A stretch of DNA of 64,000 nucleotides from Pantoea sp. 1.19 (GCF_001922585.1 NZ_MRBS01000008.1:124001-188000), one strand, 5' to 3'. Counted from the first letter of the stretch, positions 17,605 through 28,500 are shown. Numbers and translations are program-made. Notes: generated by a model from the sequence alone, not told the origin.

Positions 17605-18292
17605 AGCAAACACTCACTCATTGATTAAAAACCAGGCTGCCGCACAGCCGCGGGCAGAATACCGTTTCGAGCGTAGGAGTAAAAGAAATAATAGCATGAT
17701 TATACGGCCTTTTTTATCTTCACGCTGCCGTACTCTGATGCCAATCAGTGGGATTATCGTCCACTTGTCACCGGCAATGAACAGGATCTTACACTGGGTT
17801 ATCCACAGAAAAATGGGATAACTCCAAATTAAACCGCTCACTGGTTCCATTTACAGGCTTGACGACGGCAATTTAGCGCTGATCCTCCGGTTTTATTCCG
17901 CAATAACCCGAGGGGTTTGTGGATAAAAACGTCATTGTGCGATCTTTCGCCAGTTGCCGGTTGTCGCAAAAACACACGCCGGGGAAACGGGTGGATAACC
18001 GCTGGATTAATGAATTAACCCTATGAAATAATGTCGTTTATTAGGCTGTGTTTTGGCAGGGATTTTACCGCTTCGCGGCGTTTTACCCCGCGGTATCCCA
18101 ACTTCTTCACAAAGCTATCCACAGAAAACGTGAATAAGATCGGACAAAAATGCCTTATTCTGTTTATAACTCGGGTTCCTGATCCAAGTTATCCAACGCT
18201 GCCCCATCGCTGCGGCGGAAAAAGCAGTGGTTTACCGCCTGTAAGGAGTATGAAACAATCAGGTTATCCAGATTTTATGTTGAGGTAGTCCG
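17605..18292. promoter_or_regulatory. mutH-rppH divergent region with DnaA-box cluster
   Basis: 688 bp without a convincing gene. Two exact DnaA boxes (TTATCCACA) lie at 17799-17807 on the plus strand and 17918-17926 on the minus strand. Boxes with one mismatch lie at 17990-17998 (minus), 18103-18111 (plus) and 18115-18123 (plus); weaker ones with a TTATCCA core at 18189 and 18264. The density is well above chance for a 9-mer. I recall that E. coli mutH is among loci reported with strong DnaA binding, so regulation or DnaA titration is plausible. Confidence 0.65.
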
Positions 18293-18820
18293 GTGATCGA
18301 TGATGATGGCTACCGCCCGAATGTTGGTATCGTAATCTGTAATCGCCAGGGGCAAGTGCTGTGGGCCAGACGTTTTGGTCAGCACTCCTGGCAGTTTCCC
18401 CAGGGGGGCATCAACCCGGGAGAGACGGCGGAGCAGGCGATGTACCGAGAGCTTTTCGAAGAAGTAGGATTACATCGAAAAGATGTCCGTATTCTTGCTT
18501 CAACCCGTAACTGGTTACGCTATAAGTTGCCAAAACGTTTGGTGCGTTGGGACACAAAGCCGGTGTGTATCGGCCAGAAACAGAAGTGGTTTCTCCTGCA
18601 GTTGATGTGTAATGACGCCGATATCAACATGCAAACCAGCAGTACGCCTGAATTCGACGGCTGGCGCTGGGTGAGCTTTTGGTATCCGGTTCGCCAGGTG
18701 GTCTCTTTCAAACGCGATGTTTATCGCCGCGTGATGAAGGAGTTTGCCGGCGTCGTGATGCCGCAGCAGGAGAGTTCGATGCAACGTAATTCGCCCTCTC
18801 AGCGGCGGAGAAGAGGTTAG
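18293..18820 (+). CDS. rppH: RNA pyrophosphohydrolase
   Basis: 175 aa, beginning with GTG ([17 protein letters not shown]), the position of the E. coli ATG; GAGGTAG precedes it. RppH removes pyrophosphate from 5'-triphosphorylated mRNA and so starts RNase E-dependent decay. The Nudix box runs from G38 to L60, with the key RELFEEVGL end. The first ten residues are the well-conserved family start. The gene is 12 bp upstream of ptsP and probably co-transcribed, as in E. coli. Confidence 0.97.
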   Translation: MIDDDGYRPNVGIVICNRQGQVLWARRFGQHSWQFPQGGINPGETAEQAMYRELFEEVGLHRKDVRILASTRNWLRYKLPKRLVRWDTKPVCIGQKQKWFLLQLMCNDADINMQTSSTPEFDGWRWVSFWYPVRQVVSFKRDVYRRVMKEFAGVVMPQQESSMQRNSPSQRRRRG

Positions 18821-18832
18821 GCCACGAAAATC

Positions 18833-21079
18833 ATGCTCACCCGCCTGCGCGAAATTGTGGAAAAAGTGGCTGCGGCGCCCCGGCTCAACGAGGCGCTGGA
18901 AATACTGGTCAATGAAATCTGCCTGGCGATGGACACGGAAGTCTGCTCGGTTTATCTCGCCGATCATGACCGAAGCTGCTACTACCTGATGGCCACCCGC
19001 GGCCTGAAAAAGCCGCGCGGCCGTACGGTCACCCTGGCGTTTGACGAGGGCATCGTCGGACTGGTGGGACGACTCGCCGAACCCATTAACCTCGCTGACG
19101 CGCAGAAACACCCGAGCTTCAAGTATGTGCCCTCGGTTAAAGAGGAGCGCTTCCGCGCGTTCATGGGCGTGCCGATTATTCATCGCCGCCAGGTGTTTGG
19201 CGTGCTGGTGGTGCAGCAGCGTGAACACCGTCAGTTCGATGAAAGCGAAGAGTCCTTCATGGTCACCCTGGCCACTCAGCTGGCGGCGATCCTTTCACAG
19301 TCGCAGCTGAACGCCCTGTTTGGCCAGTATCGACAGACGCGCATCCGCGCGCTGGCGGCAGCCCCGGGCGTGGCCGTAGCGGAAGGCTGGGTGGATGCCA
19401 CCCAGCCGTCGCTGGAGCAGGTTAACCAGGCCTCAACGCTGGATACCCAGAGCGAGCGCGAACGACTTAATATCGCTATCGCCGAGGCGACCAGCGAGTT
19501 TCGTCGCTACAGCAAGCGCTTCACCGCCAGCCTGCAAAAAGAGAGCGCGGCCATTTTCGATCTCTATTCCCACCTGCTGAGCGACGCGCGGCTAAAAAAG
19601 GATCTGTTCGCCGAGATCGACAGCGGTGCGGTCGCCGAGTGGGCGGTGAAAAAAATCATCGAGCGCTACGCCGAGCAGTTTGCCAGCCTGCAGGACAGCT
19701 ACCTGCGCGAGCGGGCCGGCGATCTGCGCGTGCTGGGCCAGCGACTGCTGTTTCACCTCGATGACTCTATTCAAAGCGACAACAGCTGGCCGGCACGGTT
19801 TATCCTCGTGGCCGACGAGCTGACCGCCACGACGCTGGCAGAAGTGCCGCCGGAGCGGCTGGCCGGGGTGGTGGTGCGCGACGGTGCTGCCAATTCGCAC
19901 GCGGCAATCCTCGTGCGGGCAATGGGGATCCCGACGGTCATGGGGGCGGATATCCAGCCGCAGCTGCTCAATCAGCGGCTGTTGATTGTCGATGGCTATC
20001 GCGGTGAGGTGCTGGTCGATCCGGAACCGGTGCTGGTGCAGGAGTACCAGCGGCTGATTTCGGAGGAGAACGCACTCAGCAAACTGGCGGAGGGCGGCGT
20101 TGAACAGGAAGGGCGGTTGAAGAGCGGTGAGCGGGTGCAGGTGATGCTGAACGCCGGGCTGAGCGCCGAGCACGAGCAGGCACTCGGCAGCTGGGTGGAT
20201 GGTATTGGCCTCTACCGTACCGAAATCCCTTTTATGCTGCAGAGCGGCTTTCCCTCGGAAGAGGAACAGGTGGCGCAGTATCAGGGGATGCTTCAGCTCT
20301 ACCTGGACAAGTCCGTAACGCTGCGCACGCTGGACATCGGGGCTGATAAGCAGCTGCCCTACATGCCGATTAACGAGGAGAACCCCTGCCTCGGATGGCG
20401 CGGCATCCGTCTGACGCTCGATCAGCCGGAAATTTTCCTGCTGCAGGTGCGGGCTATGCTGCGCGCCAACGTCGCCAGCGGTAACCTCAGCATTCTGCTG
20501 CCGATGATCACCAGCATCGACGAAATCGACGAAGCACGCCGGCTTATCGATCGCGCGGCCAGCGAAGTGGAAGAGGGGCTGGGCTACCCGATCCCGAAAG
20601 CGCGCATTGGCATTATGGTCGAAGTGCCCTCGATGATCTTTATGATCCCGAAGCTGGCGCGACGGGTCGATTTTATCTCGGTCGGCACCAATGATTTAAC
20701 CCAGTATTTGCTGGCGGTGGATCGCAACAATACCCGGGTCGCCAGCCTGTACGATAGCCTGCACCCGGCCATGCTGCGGGCGCTGAAAACCATCGCGGTT
20801 GAGGCGGAAAAGGCCGGTATTGCGCTGTGCCTGTGCGGAGAGATGGCCGGCGATCCGATGAGCGTCGTGCTGCTGATTGGCCTCGGCTATTTCCACCTGA
20901 GTATGAATGGCAAAAACGTGCCGCGCGTGAAGTACCTGCTGCGGCATATCGATCGTGAAGAGGTGCTGGCGCTGACGGAACGCGCGCTGACCGCCGAACT
21001 GGCGGCGGAAGTGCGTCATCAGGTGGCGGCTTACCTGGAACGTAACGGCCTGGGCGGCCTGATTCGCGGCGGGCGATAA
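18833..21079 (+). CDS. ptsP: PTS-Ntr enzyme I (EI-Ntr)
   Basis: 748 aa, the normal length. An N-terminal GAF domain (about residues 5-155) senses nitrogen status; the phosphohistidine domain carries H356 in GAANSHAAILVRAMG; the PEP-binding barrel has GLYRTEIPFM, the LPMITS region and LCLCGEMAGDP with the acid/base Cys. It transfers phosphate from PEP to NPr (PtsO) in the nitrogen-related phosphotransfer chain. The start codon has only a weak site but is 12 bp after rppH, consistent with coupled expression. Confidence 0.97.
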   Translation: MLTRLREIVEKVAAAPRLNEALEILVNEICLAMDTEVCSVYLADHDRSCYYLMATRGLKKPRGRTVTLAFDEGIVGLVGRLAEPINLADAQKHPSFKYVPSVKEERFRAFMGVPIIHRRQVFGVLVVQQREHRQFDESEESFMVTLATQLAAILSQSQLNALFGQYRQTRIRALAAAPGVAVAEGWVDATQPSLEQVNQASTLDTQSERERLNIAIAEATSEFRRYSKRFTASLQKESAAIFDLYSHLLSDARLKKDLFAEIDSGAVAEWAVKKIIERYAEQFASLQDSYLRERAGDLRVLGQRLLFHLDDSIQSDNSWPARFILVADELTATTLAEVPPERLAGVVVRDGAANSHAAILVRAMGIPTVMGADIQPQLLNQRLLIVDGYRGEVLVDPEPVLVQEYQRLISEENALSKLAEGGVEQEGRLKSGERVQVMLNAGLSAEHEQALGSWVDGIGLYRTEIPFMLQSGFPSEEEQVAQYQGMLQLYLDKSVTLRTLDIGADKQLPYMPINEENPCLGWRGIRLTLDQPEIFLLQVRAMLRANVASGNLSILLPMITSIDEIDEARRLIDRAASEVEEGLGYPIPKARIGIMVEVPSMIFMIPKLARRVDFISVGTNDLTQYLLAVDRNNTRVASLYDSLHPAMLRALKTIAVEAEKAGIALCLCGEMAGDPMSVVLLIGLGYFHLSMNGKNVPRVKYLLRHIDREEVLALTERALTAELAAEVRHQVAAYLERNGLGGLIRGGR

Positions 21080-21147
21080 CGCGCGACGTATTTCGCCGTA
21101 CAGAATCGTGGTTTTTACCGGCTGTGCTAACATGCACGGCTTCTGAA

Positions 21148-21176
21148 CGGGCCAGCTTGCTGGCCCGCCTGTTTAT
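21148..21176 (+). terminator. Terminator-like hairpin after ptsP
   Basis: CGGGCCAGC (21148-21156) pairs with GCTGGCCCG (21159-21167), followed by a T-rich but interrupted stretch (CCTGTTTATT). It lies 69 bp after ptsP and 61 bp before lgt. Confidence 0.65.
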
Positions 21177-21227
21177 TGAGCGCGTTAGCTGGCCCACTGA
21201 AGGGACAGAAAACATCTGGGGTGAAAG

Positions 21228-22097
21228 ATGACAAACGGATACCTGGCTTTTCCACAATTTGACCCGGTGATTTTCTCGCTGGGACCTGTTTCGCTACACT
21301 GGTACGGTCTGATGTACCTGGTCGGTTTTGTCTTTGCGATGTGGCTGGCGGTGCGCCGCGCAAATAAGCCCGGCAGCGGCTGGACCAAAGAGGAAGTTGA
21401 GAATCTGCTGTATATGGGCTTTCTCGGCGTGTTTCTCGGTGGCCGTATTGGTTACGTGTTGTTTTATAATCTGCCGCTGTTTCTGGATAACCCGCTGTAC
21501 TTATTCAAAGTGTGGGACGGGGGCATGTCCTTCCACGGCGGCCTGATTGGGGTGATCGTGGTGATGCTGTGGTTCGCCCGCCGCACCAAACGTCATTTCT
21601 TCCAGGTGTCCGACTTTATCGCGCCGCTGATCCCGTTTGGCCTCGGTGCCGGACGACTCGGTAATTTTATCAACGGTGAGCTCTGGGGACGCGTCGATCC
21701 CTCTTCTTCCTGGGCGATGCTGTTTCCCGGCTCGCGCAGCGAAGACGTGGCGCTGGTGGCGACGCACCCGGAGTGGCAGTCGCTGCTCAACACCTACGGC
21801 GTGCTGCCGCGTCACCCGTCGCAGCTATATGAACTGGCGCTGGAAGGGGTAGTGCTGTTTATCATTCTGAATCTGTTTATTCGCAAACCGCGTCCGATGG
21901 GCAGCGTCTCCGGTCTGTTCCTGATCGGCTACGGCACCTTTCGTATCATCGTCGAGTTCTTCCGCCAGCCCGACGCGCAGCTGGGGCTGTTTGCCGGTAT
22001 CAGCATGGGACAGATCCTCTCTGTACCGATGATTCTGGCCGGTATTATTATGATTATCTGGGCGTATCGTCGTCGCCCACAGCAACAAACTTCGTGA
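21228..22097 (+). CDS. lgt: Prolipoprotein diacylglyceryl transferase
   Basis: 289 aa inner-membrane enzyme that attaches diacylglycerol from phosphatidylglycerol to the lipobox cysteine of prolipoproteins. Seven hydrophobic segments are visible. The Lgt signature [16 protein letters not shown] and the HG pair in MSFHGGLIG are present, as is RHPSQLYE. It is 6 bp upstream of thyA and the two are surely one transcript, as in E. coli. Confidence 0.97.
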   Translation: MTNGYLAFPQFDPVIFSLGPVSLHWYGLMYLVGFVFAMWLAVRRANKPGSGWTKEEVENLLYMGFLGVFLGGRIGYVLFYNLPLFLDNPLYLFKVWDGGMSFHGGLIGVIVVMLWFARRTKRHFFQVSDFIAPLIPFGLGAGRLGNFINGELWGRVDPSSSWAMLFPGSRSEDVALVATHPEWQSLLNTYGVLPRHPSQLYELALEGVVLFIILNLFIRKPRPMGSVSGLFLIGYGTFRIIVEFFRQPDAQLGLFAGISMGQILSVPMILAGIIMIIWAYRRRPQQQTS

Positions 22098-22103
22098 GGA
22101 AAA

Positions 22104-22898
22104 ATGAAACAGTATCTGGATTTAATGCAGCATGTGCTGAAAGAGGGCACGCCAAAAGATGACCGTACCGGCACCGGTACGCTGTCGATTTTTGGACATC
22201 AGATGCGTTTCAATCTGCAGGACGGTTTTCCGCTGGTCACCACCAAAAAGTGTCACCTGCGATCGATCATTCATGAGCTGCTGTGGTTCCTGAAGGGGGA
22301 CACCAACATCGCCTGGCTGCGGGAAAATAAGGTCTCTATCTGGGACGAATGGGCGGATGAAAACGGCGATCTCGGACCGGTCTACGGCAAACAGTGGCGC
22401 AGCTGGGGCGCGCCCGGTGGTCAGCAGATAGACCAGCTGAGCAACGTTATTCAGCAGTTGAAGCAGGATCCGGACTCTCGCCGCATCATTGTCTCAGCGT
22501 GGAACGTCGGCGAACTGGACCAGATGGCGCTGGCGCCGTGCCACGCTTTCTTCCAGTTCTATGTCGCTAACGGCCGGCTCTCCTGTCAACTGTACCAACG
22601 CTCCTGCGATATATTCCTCGGGCTGCCGTTTAATATCGCCAGTTACGCGCTGCTGGTGCACATGGTCGCCCAGCAGTGCGATCTCGAGGTAGGTGACTTT
22701 GTCTGGACGGGCGGCGACACCCACCTGTACAGCAATCACCTGGAACAGGCGCGTCTGCAGCTGACGCGCGAGCCGCGTCCGCTTCCGACGCTGGTTATCA
22801 AGCGCAAGCCCGACTCGCTGTTTGATTACCGTTTCGAAGACTTCGAGATTGAAGGTTACGACCCGCATCCCGCCATCAAAGCCCCGGTCGCGGTCTGA
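22104..22898 (+). CDS. thyA: Thymidylate synthase
   Basis: 264 aa, the canonical length. It methylates dUMP to dTMP with methylenetetrahydrofolate. The catalytic cysteine is C146 in [12 protein letters not shown], preceded by the phosphate-binding [12 protein letters not shown], and followed by [30 protein letters not shown] site precedes the ATG. Its last 43 bp overlap the end of the convergent dipeptidase gene. Confidence 0.98.
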   Translation: MKQYLDLMQHVLKEGTPKDDRTGTGTLSIFGHQMRFNLQDGFPLVTTKKCHLRSIIHELLWFLKGDTNIAWLRENKVSIWDEWADENGDLGPVYGKQWRSWGAPGGQQIDQLSNVIQQLKQDPDSRRIIVSAWNVGELDQMALAPCHAFFQFYVANGRLSCQLYQRSCDIFLGLPFNIASYALLVHMVAQQCDLEVGDFVWTGGDTHLYSNHLEQARLQLTREPRPLPTLVIKRKPDSLFDYRFEDFEIEGYDPHPAIKAPVAV

Positions 22899-23473
22899 TC
22901 GGTGGCGGCTGACGCCGGTGGCTCCAGCGCCGGCGTTACCGCCTCTAGCAGCGGATAACGCGCCGACGGCGGTAGTGAAAAGTGCCACCACTCGGTCGCC
23001 AGGCCGATAAATCCCCCGGCGGCCATCACCGCATTTAAGCATAACCGGTTACGCTGCACCTGCGGCGGTAGCGCCGGATGAAAAGCGTGCGCCAGATCGC
23101 GCATGTCATCAAATTCGGTCCCCATGTCCAGCGGCTCGCCCTGTGCATCCAGCAGGGTCAGATCGATAGCCGTACCGCGATTGTGACTGGAGCCGACGCG
23201 CGGATCGGTCACATAGCGCGGGTCGGGACAGACGGCCCACAGCGCTTCCTGGGCGGCCCGCGGGCGAAAAGCATCAAACACCCGCAGCCGCAGACCGGCC
23301 AGCGCCGCCACCTCCAGGCAGCGGCCCAGCGCCTGCGCCGCGTCCCGGTGCAGCAGGCAGTCGGCGCGGGGATAGATAGCCCGACCGGTCAGGTTATCGT
23401 CCGTAGCGTACTTCAGGTCAATATCCAGCTGAGGAAAGCGGGCGGCAAGATCGACCAGCACGGTGTTGTTCAT
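22856..23473 (-). CDS. ddpX: D-alanyl-D-alanine dipeptidase (VanX/DdpX type)
   Basis: 205 aa from the ATG at 23473, which follows GGAGAGAG. The zinc-binding signature [14 protein letters not shown] and the EWWHF motif of M15D dipeptidases are present, with [16 protein letters not shown] upstream. The enzyme hydrolyses D-Ala-D-Ala, in E. coli DdpX for use as a nutrient in stationary phase; in resistance clusters VanX acts with VanH and VanA, which are absent here, so a glycopeptide-resistance role is not indicated. It is not present at this place in E. coli. The 3' end overlaps thyA by 43 bp. Confidence 0.88.
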   Translation of the reverse strand: MNNTVLVDLAARFPQLDIDLKYATDDNLTGRAIYPRADCLLHRDAAQALGRCLEVAALAGLRLRVFDAFRPRAAQEALWAVCPDPRYVTDPRVGSSHNRGTAIDLTLLDAQGEPLDMGTEFDDMRDLAHAFHPALPPQVQRNRLCLNAVMAAGGFIGLATEWWHFSLPPSARYPLLEAVTPALEPPASAATDQTATGALMAGCGS

Positions 23474-23691
23474 TTCTCTCTCCAGTAGCACATCGGGGAT
23501 AGCATCCGTTCTTTCACTATGCCGCCCCGGCGGCCGTGCGGCAACCTGTCGCCGTGCCCCGGCGCTGATTTGCGCACCGTACCGCACAAATGGATGACGA
23601 ACTGCTTGCCCGCATGAAAACGCTGCGGCACCGCACGCAGAGGGGATGACTGGCAGTGGTCGGCCCGTATTACCCGGCGCAAACTGCGGCG

Positions 23692-24156
23692 ATGAATAAA
23701 AAGATGGCGGGATTTACCCTGATGGAACTGATGATCGTACTGACGCTGATCGCGCTGCTCAGCGGTGGAGCGCTGCGCGGATGGCGGGGATGGCAGCAGG
23801 CTCGCCATCTTGAGGAGAGCGTACACAGTCTGCGGCTTTTTCTGCAGCGTCTGCGCATGGAAGCACACTGGCAAAATAGTCGCCGGCAGCTGTGGTGGCG
23901 TGCGGATCAGCAGGGCTGCCTGGGCAGCGGGCCTGCGCCAGAGGACGCGTGCGGTCGGACGCGGACGGTCTGGCGGCCCGTCTGGCCAGAAGTCCGGCTG
24001 GACACCCTGCGCGGTGAGCCAGGATTTTACGGTAAGCGCGATGCGGCCTGGCCCGGCAGCGTAGAGCTGCACAGTCCGGCAGGCCGCTGGCGCGTGTTGA
24101 TTTCCGCCCGCGGGCGTATTCGCGCATGCCGCGCCGACAGCGCGGGGTGTCGGTAG
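23692..24156 (+). CDS. ppdA: Prepilin peptidase-dependent protein A
   Basis: 154 aa from the ATG at 23692; a GTG at 23656 is in frame but gives an overlong leader. The class III leader MNKKMAG precedes FTLMELMIVLTLIALLSGGAL, with Glu at +5 and a hydrophobic helix, so the protein is a type IV pilin-like pseudopilin processed by a prepilin peptidase. It contains four cysteines in the C-terminal half (GCLG, DACGR, RACRA, GCR). It is first of four genes ahead of recC, in E. coli order. The pilus machinery itself is not in the window. Confidence 0.88.
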   Translation: MNKKMAGFTLMELMIVLTLIALLSGGALRGWRGWQQARHLEESVHSLRLFLQRLRMEAHWQNSRRQLWWRADQQGCLGSGPAPEDACGRTRTVWRPVWPEVRLDTLRGEPGFYGKRDAAWPGSVELHSPAGRWRVLISARGRIRACRADSAGCR

Positions 24157-24158
24157 CC

Positions 24159-24677
24159 ATGCGCGGTTTTACGCTACCGGAGCTACTGATCGCCCTGGCG
24201 CTGAGTAGCCTGCTGCTGCTGTCCTCCGCCCGCCTGCTGCCCATGCTGCAGCTGCGGCTGCAGGTCTGGCAGGCGCAGGCAACCCTGCACGATGATCTGG
24301 AGCAGCTGGCCGATTTGCTGGAAAAACAGCTGCGCCGGGCCGGCTATTGCCGCGGACGCTGCGCCGGTAAGCCGCTGCATCTCGCCAGGCACTGTCTCGG
24401 CGTTCGCTGGGATCACAACAGTAATGGCCGCTGGGAGGAAGAGGAGTTTTTTCAGTTTCGCCTGCGCGAGGGCGCGCTGGAAACCCGACGTGGCGGTGTG
24501 CCCTGCCAGGGCGGGGGCTGGGAGCGGTTGAGCGATCCGGCGGCCATCGCCCTGCGTGACATCCTCCTCCTGCGCGAACCCGGTGGGCGTTTGCGGTTAC
24601 GATTAGCCGCGGTGGCGCGGCGCGATGCGGCACGCCTGCTGCACAGCGATCGCGACTTCAGCGGTATCAACCTGTGA
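24159..24677 (+). CDS. ppdB: Prepilin peptidase-dependent protein B
   Basis: 172 aa from the ATG at 24159, just after the ppdA stop; an in-frame ATG at 24126 would overlap ppdA. The short leader MRG precedes FTLPELLIALALSSLLLL. The Cys-rich middle AGYCRGRCAG matches AGYCHGICTG of E. coli PpdB, and RWDHNSNGRW is also kept. It is a minor pseudopilin that would initiate type IV pilus-like fibres. Its stop overlaps the GTG start of the next gene by 4 bp. Confidence 0.87.
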   Translation: MRGFTLPELLIALALSSLLLLSSARLLPMLQLRLQVWQAQATLHDDLEQLADLLEKQLRRAGYCRGRCAGKPLHLARHCLGVRWDHNSNGRWEEEEFFQFRLREGALETRRGGVPCQGGGWERLSDPAAIALRDILLLREPGGRLRLRLAAVARRDAARLLHSDRDFSGINL

Positions 24678-25099
24678 GGCGCCAGCGCGGGAGCGGCGCA
24701 CTGGCCGCCGTGCTGCTGGTGCTGATGATGGGCAGCCTGCTGCTTGGCCTCTCGCAGCGTCAGCAGGCCACTCGCCTCGCGCTGAATGGGGAGGAGGGGC
24801 GCTGGCAGCAGGCGTGGCTGGCGGCCGAGTCGGCGCTGAGCTGGGGGCTGCAGCTGCGCTGGCCGGAGCGTGAAGGGATCCACTGCCGGCGCCCGGCGGC
24901 GGGTGGATGGCGCGTCTGCCTGCTGTCTCCGCCCGGCGGAGGGTGGCTGTTACGCGGTGAAGGCGGTGGGAAAACGCACCCGGTTCACCACTGGCGCTGG
25001 GTCAGCTGGCAGCATGCCCGGCTGTCCGCGCTGCCCGGCGGCTGGATTGACTTTTGCCCGCTGACGCCGGCGGATGCCTGTGATGCAGATGCGGGCTGA
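24674..25099 (+). CDS. ygdB: DUF2509 family protein YgdB
   Basis: 141 aa starting at a GTG that overlaps the ppdB stop (GTGA). The N terminus RRQRGSGALAAVLLVLMMGSLLL resembles a PilX/GspK-type leader with a hydrophobic helix, and the body has QQAWLAAESALSWGLQL as in YgdB. It is taken as a minor pseudopilin cofactor. Function is inferred from its fixed place between ppdB and ppdC. Confidence 0.82.
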   Translation: MRRQRGSGALAAVLLVLMMGSLLLGLSQRQQATRLALNGEEGRWQQAWLAAESALSWGLQLRWPEREGIHCRRPAAGGWRVCLLSPPGGGWLLRGEGGGKTHPVHHWRWVSWQHARLSALPGGWIDFCPLTPADACDADAG

Positions 25100-25409
25100 G
25101 TGCAGCCAGAGCGGCTTCAGCCTGGTCGAAACGCTGCTGGCCCTGTTTCTGCTGGCGCTGGTGACCTCACTGCTGCTGCGCGGTGAGCAGGCGCTGTGGG
25201 TAAGCAGTCGCTGGCAGCAGGAGCAGCGGCAGGCGTGGCGCTATGCTGCCCACGCCTTGTCCGGTGAAACCCGACAGGCCGAAGGCTGGCGGATCACCAT
25301 AGTGAAATCGCCCACTTCTGAGGGGTGTGGCCTGTGGACCGCGCGAGCGGTCGGGCCGTCGGGCAGGGCGGTCAGTTTACAGCGGCTGCACTGCGACCAG
25401 GGGCATTAA
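25074..25409 (+). CDS. ppdC: Prepilin peptidase-dependent protein C
   Basis: 111 aa from the ATG at 25074; ATGs at 25083 and 25089 are in frame. The prepilin site is QSG followed by FSLVETLLALFLLALVTSLL with Glu at +5. Two late cysteines (EGCGLW, LHCDQ) resemble the E. coli protein. It overlaps the end of ygdB by 26 bp in another frame. recC follows after 122 bp. Confidence 0.83.
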   Translation: MPVMQMRAECSQSGFSLVETLLALFLLALVTSLLLRGEQALWVSSRWQQEQRQAWRYAAHALSGETRQAEGWRITIVKSPTSEGCGLWTARAVGPSGRAVSLQRLHCDQGH

Positions 25410-25531
25410 CCGGTTACCCCGATTTGCAAACGTGCTGCTGCGGGGTAAAGTGTCCGCTGGGCACGTTCAGAGGCCGCGCTTGCCGCACGATGCACGGCGG
25501 GTGACCCACTTATTTGTTAATCAGGAGCCGC

Positions 25532-28500
25532 ATGTTTACGGTCTATCACTCTAACCGCCTGGATCTGCTGAAAGAGTTAGCGGTGTATCACATCCGTAGC
25601 CAGCCGCTGGCCGATCCGTTTCAGCAGGAAGTGATGCTGGTGCAGAGCCCGGGTATGGCGCAGTGGTTGCAAATGTCGCTGGCATCCGAATTGGGGATTG
25701 CGGCCAACGTGCATTTTCCGCTGCCGGCCACCTTTATCTGGCAGATGTTTGTCGCCGTACTGCCAGAGGAGATTCCGAAAGAGAGCGCCTTTAACAAAGC
25801 CAGCATGAGCTGGAAGCTGATGACGCTGCTGCCAGCCATGCTGCAGCAGCCGGATTTCAGCCAGCTGTCGCACTATCTCGCCGATGATGACGACCAGCGC
25901 AAGCTGTTTCAGCTGGCGGGGCGGATTGCCGATCTGTTTGACCAGTATCTGGTTTACCGCCCCGAGTGGCTAACGGCCTGGGAGCGGGGTGAGACGGTGG
26001 CGGGCGTTGGCGAGGCGCAGCGCTGGCAGGGCCCGCTCTGGCGAGAGCTGGTCAATCTGACCTGCGAGCTGGGGCAGCCCGGCTGGCACCGCGCCAATCT
26101 GTATCGCCGCTTTATATCCACGCTGGAACAGGCTAAGCACCGGCCGGCCGGGCTGCCTGACCGGGTATTTATCTGCGGGATTTCGGCCCTGCCGCCGGTC
26201 TATATGCAGGCCTTGCAGGCGCTTGGCAAGCATATCGATATCCACCTGCTGTTCACCAATCCCTGCCGGCACTACTGGGGAGATATTCAGGATTATGCTT
26301 TTCTTGCCCGTCTGCAAAGCCGGCGGCGGCGCCACTATCAGAGCCGGCAGGAGCACGGGTTGTTTCGCGTGGGTGAAGATCCCGCCGCCCGCTTCAGCGA
26401 AGCGGGCGAGCAGCAGCTCACCCATCCGCTGTTGGCCTCCTGGGGTAAGCTGGGGCGTGACAACCTCTGGCAGCTGGCACAAATGGAAGGGCAGGAGATC
26501 GATGCTTTTGTCGATATCCCTGACGATACGCTTCTGCACCGCATCCAGCAGGATATCCTGGAGCTGGAGGATCGTGCCCTGATCGGCACCAGCGCCGGAG
26601 AACTGGCCAGCAGCGCCGGCAAGCGTCTGCTCAATCCGTACGATCGCTCGCTGACCTTTAACCTCTGTCACAGCCCCCAGCGCGAAGTGGAGATACTGCA
26701 GGACCGCCTGCTGGCGATGATGGAGGCCGATCCTGACCTGACCGCACGTGACATTATCGTGATGGTGGCAGACATCGATGCCTACACGCCGTTTATCCAG
26801 GCCGTTTTTGGCAATGCACCGGGCGACCGCTGGTTACCCTTTGCAATTTCTGACCGCCGGGCGAGCCATGCTCATCCGGTGCTGCCGGCTTTTCTGGCGC
26901 TGCTGTCGCTGCCGGACAGCCGTTTTGCCGCCGAACAGGTGCTGGCACTGCTGGAGGTGCCGGCGCTGGCGGCGCGTTTCGCTATCGGCGAGGAGGGGCT
27001 GCAGCGCCTGCGGCTGTGGGTGGCCGAATCGGGGGTGCGCTGGGGACTGGATGATGACAACGTGCGTGCGCTGGGACTGCCGGTTACCGGCCAGCATACC
27101 TGGCGCTTTGGCCTGCAGCGGATGCTGATGGGCTACGCCATGGAGAGCGAAGCGGGTGAGTGGCAGGGGGTATTGCCCTACGACGAGTCCAGCGGGCTGG
27201 TGGCGGAGCTGGCGGGCAACCTGGCCGACCTGCTGGAGCGGCTGAGCCACTGGCGACAGCGGCTTGAGAGGCCGCGTGAATTGAATGACTGGCTGCCGCT
27301 GTGCGGTGAGCTGCTGGCCGACTTCTTCCTGGCCGATGCGGAAAGTGAAGCGGCACTGACGCTGGTCGCCAGTCAGTGGCAGCAGATCCTCAGCTACGGT
27401 CAGCAGGCGCGGTTTGCCGACGCGGTACCGCTGACCATTTTGCGCGATGAGCTGACCTCGCGGTTGGAGCAGGAGCGCATCAGCCAGCGATTTTTAGCCG
27501 GTTCAATCAATTTCTGCACGCTGATGCCGATGCGTTCGATCCCGTTTCGCGTCGTGTGCCTGCTGGGGATGAACGACGGCGTCTATCCGCGCAACCTGCC
27601 GCCGCTCGGCTTTGATCTGATGAGCGAAACGCCGCGCAAAGGTGACCGCAGTCGGCGGGACGACGATCGCTACCTGTTTCTTGAGGCGATGCTGTCGGCG
27701 CGCGACTGTCTGTGGATCAGTTATATCGGGCGCGCAATCCAGGATAACAGCGAACGGTATCCCTCGGTGCTGGTGAGCGAGCTCTTGGATTACGCGGCCC
27801 AGAGTCACTGTTTGCCGGGCGATGAAGCGCGCGATCTGGACAGCAGCGCGGCGCGGGTAGCGACGCACCTGCAGGTGCTGCACAGCCGCACTCCGTTTGC
27901 CGCCGAAAATTTTATGCCCAATGCGCCGCAGCCCAGTTTTGCGCGTGAATGGCTGGCGGCGGCCTCCGGCGGCGGTGAAGCGCAGGCTAATTTTATCCAG
28001 CCGCTGGCGCCGCTGAAGCCAGAGACGCTGTCGTTTGAGCAGCTGGTCCGCTTCTGGCGACATCCGGTTCGCGCTTTTTTCACCCAGCGACTCGGGGTGA
28101 GCTTCTACGATGAAGAGAGTGAGCTGCCGGACGCGGAGCCCTTTGCGCTGGCCAGTCTCGACCGCTATCAGCTGAACCAGCAGCTGCTGAACTGCCTGAT
28201 TCAGGAGCAGTCCGCGGAGGCGCTCTATGCCCGCTATCGCGCCGCCGGTGCACTGCCGTTTGGCGCATGGGGGGAGCTGTTCTGGCAGGGGCAACAGCAG
28301 GAGATGCTGACGCTGGCCGGCCGCGTCAGGGAGCAGTTGGCGCCGGGAGAAAGTGTTGAAATTAATCTGCCTGTTGCGGGTCTGAAACTGTGCGGCTGGC
28401 TGGCGCGGGTGCAGCCCGATGGCCTGTTACGCTGGCGTCCTGGCATACTCAACGCCAAAGATGGGCTGTCGCTGTGGCTGGAGCATCTTGCCTGGTGTGC

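Noticed and set aside
18031..18288. 85-codon open frame just upstream of rppH
   Set aside because: It lies across the DnaA-box cluster, has no ribosome-binding site and its translation resembles nothing; rppH itself starts 5 bp later with its own site.
22856..23473. Glycopeptide-resistance cluster suggested by the VanX-like gene
   Set aside because: No vanH, vanA or vanRS-like neighbour; the surroundings are housekeeping genes, so a nutritional DdpX-type role is the simpler reading.
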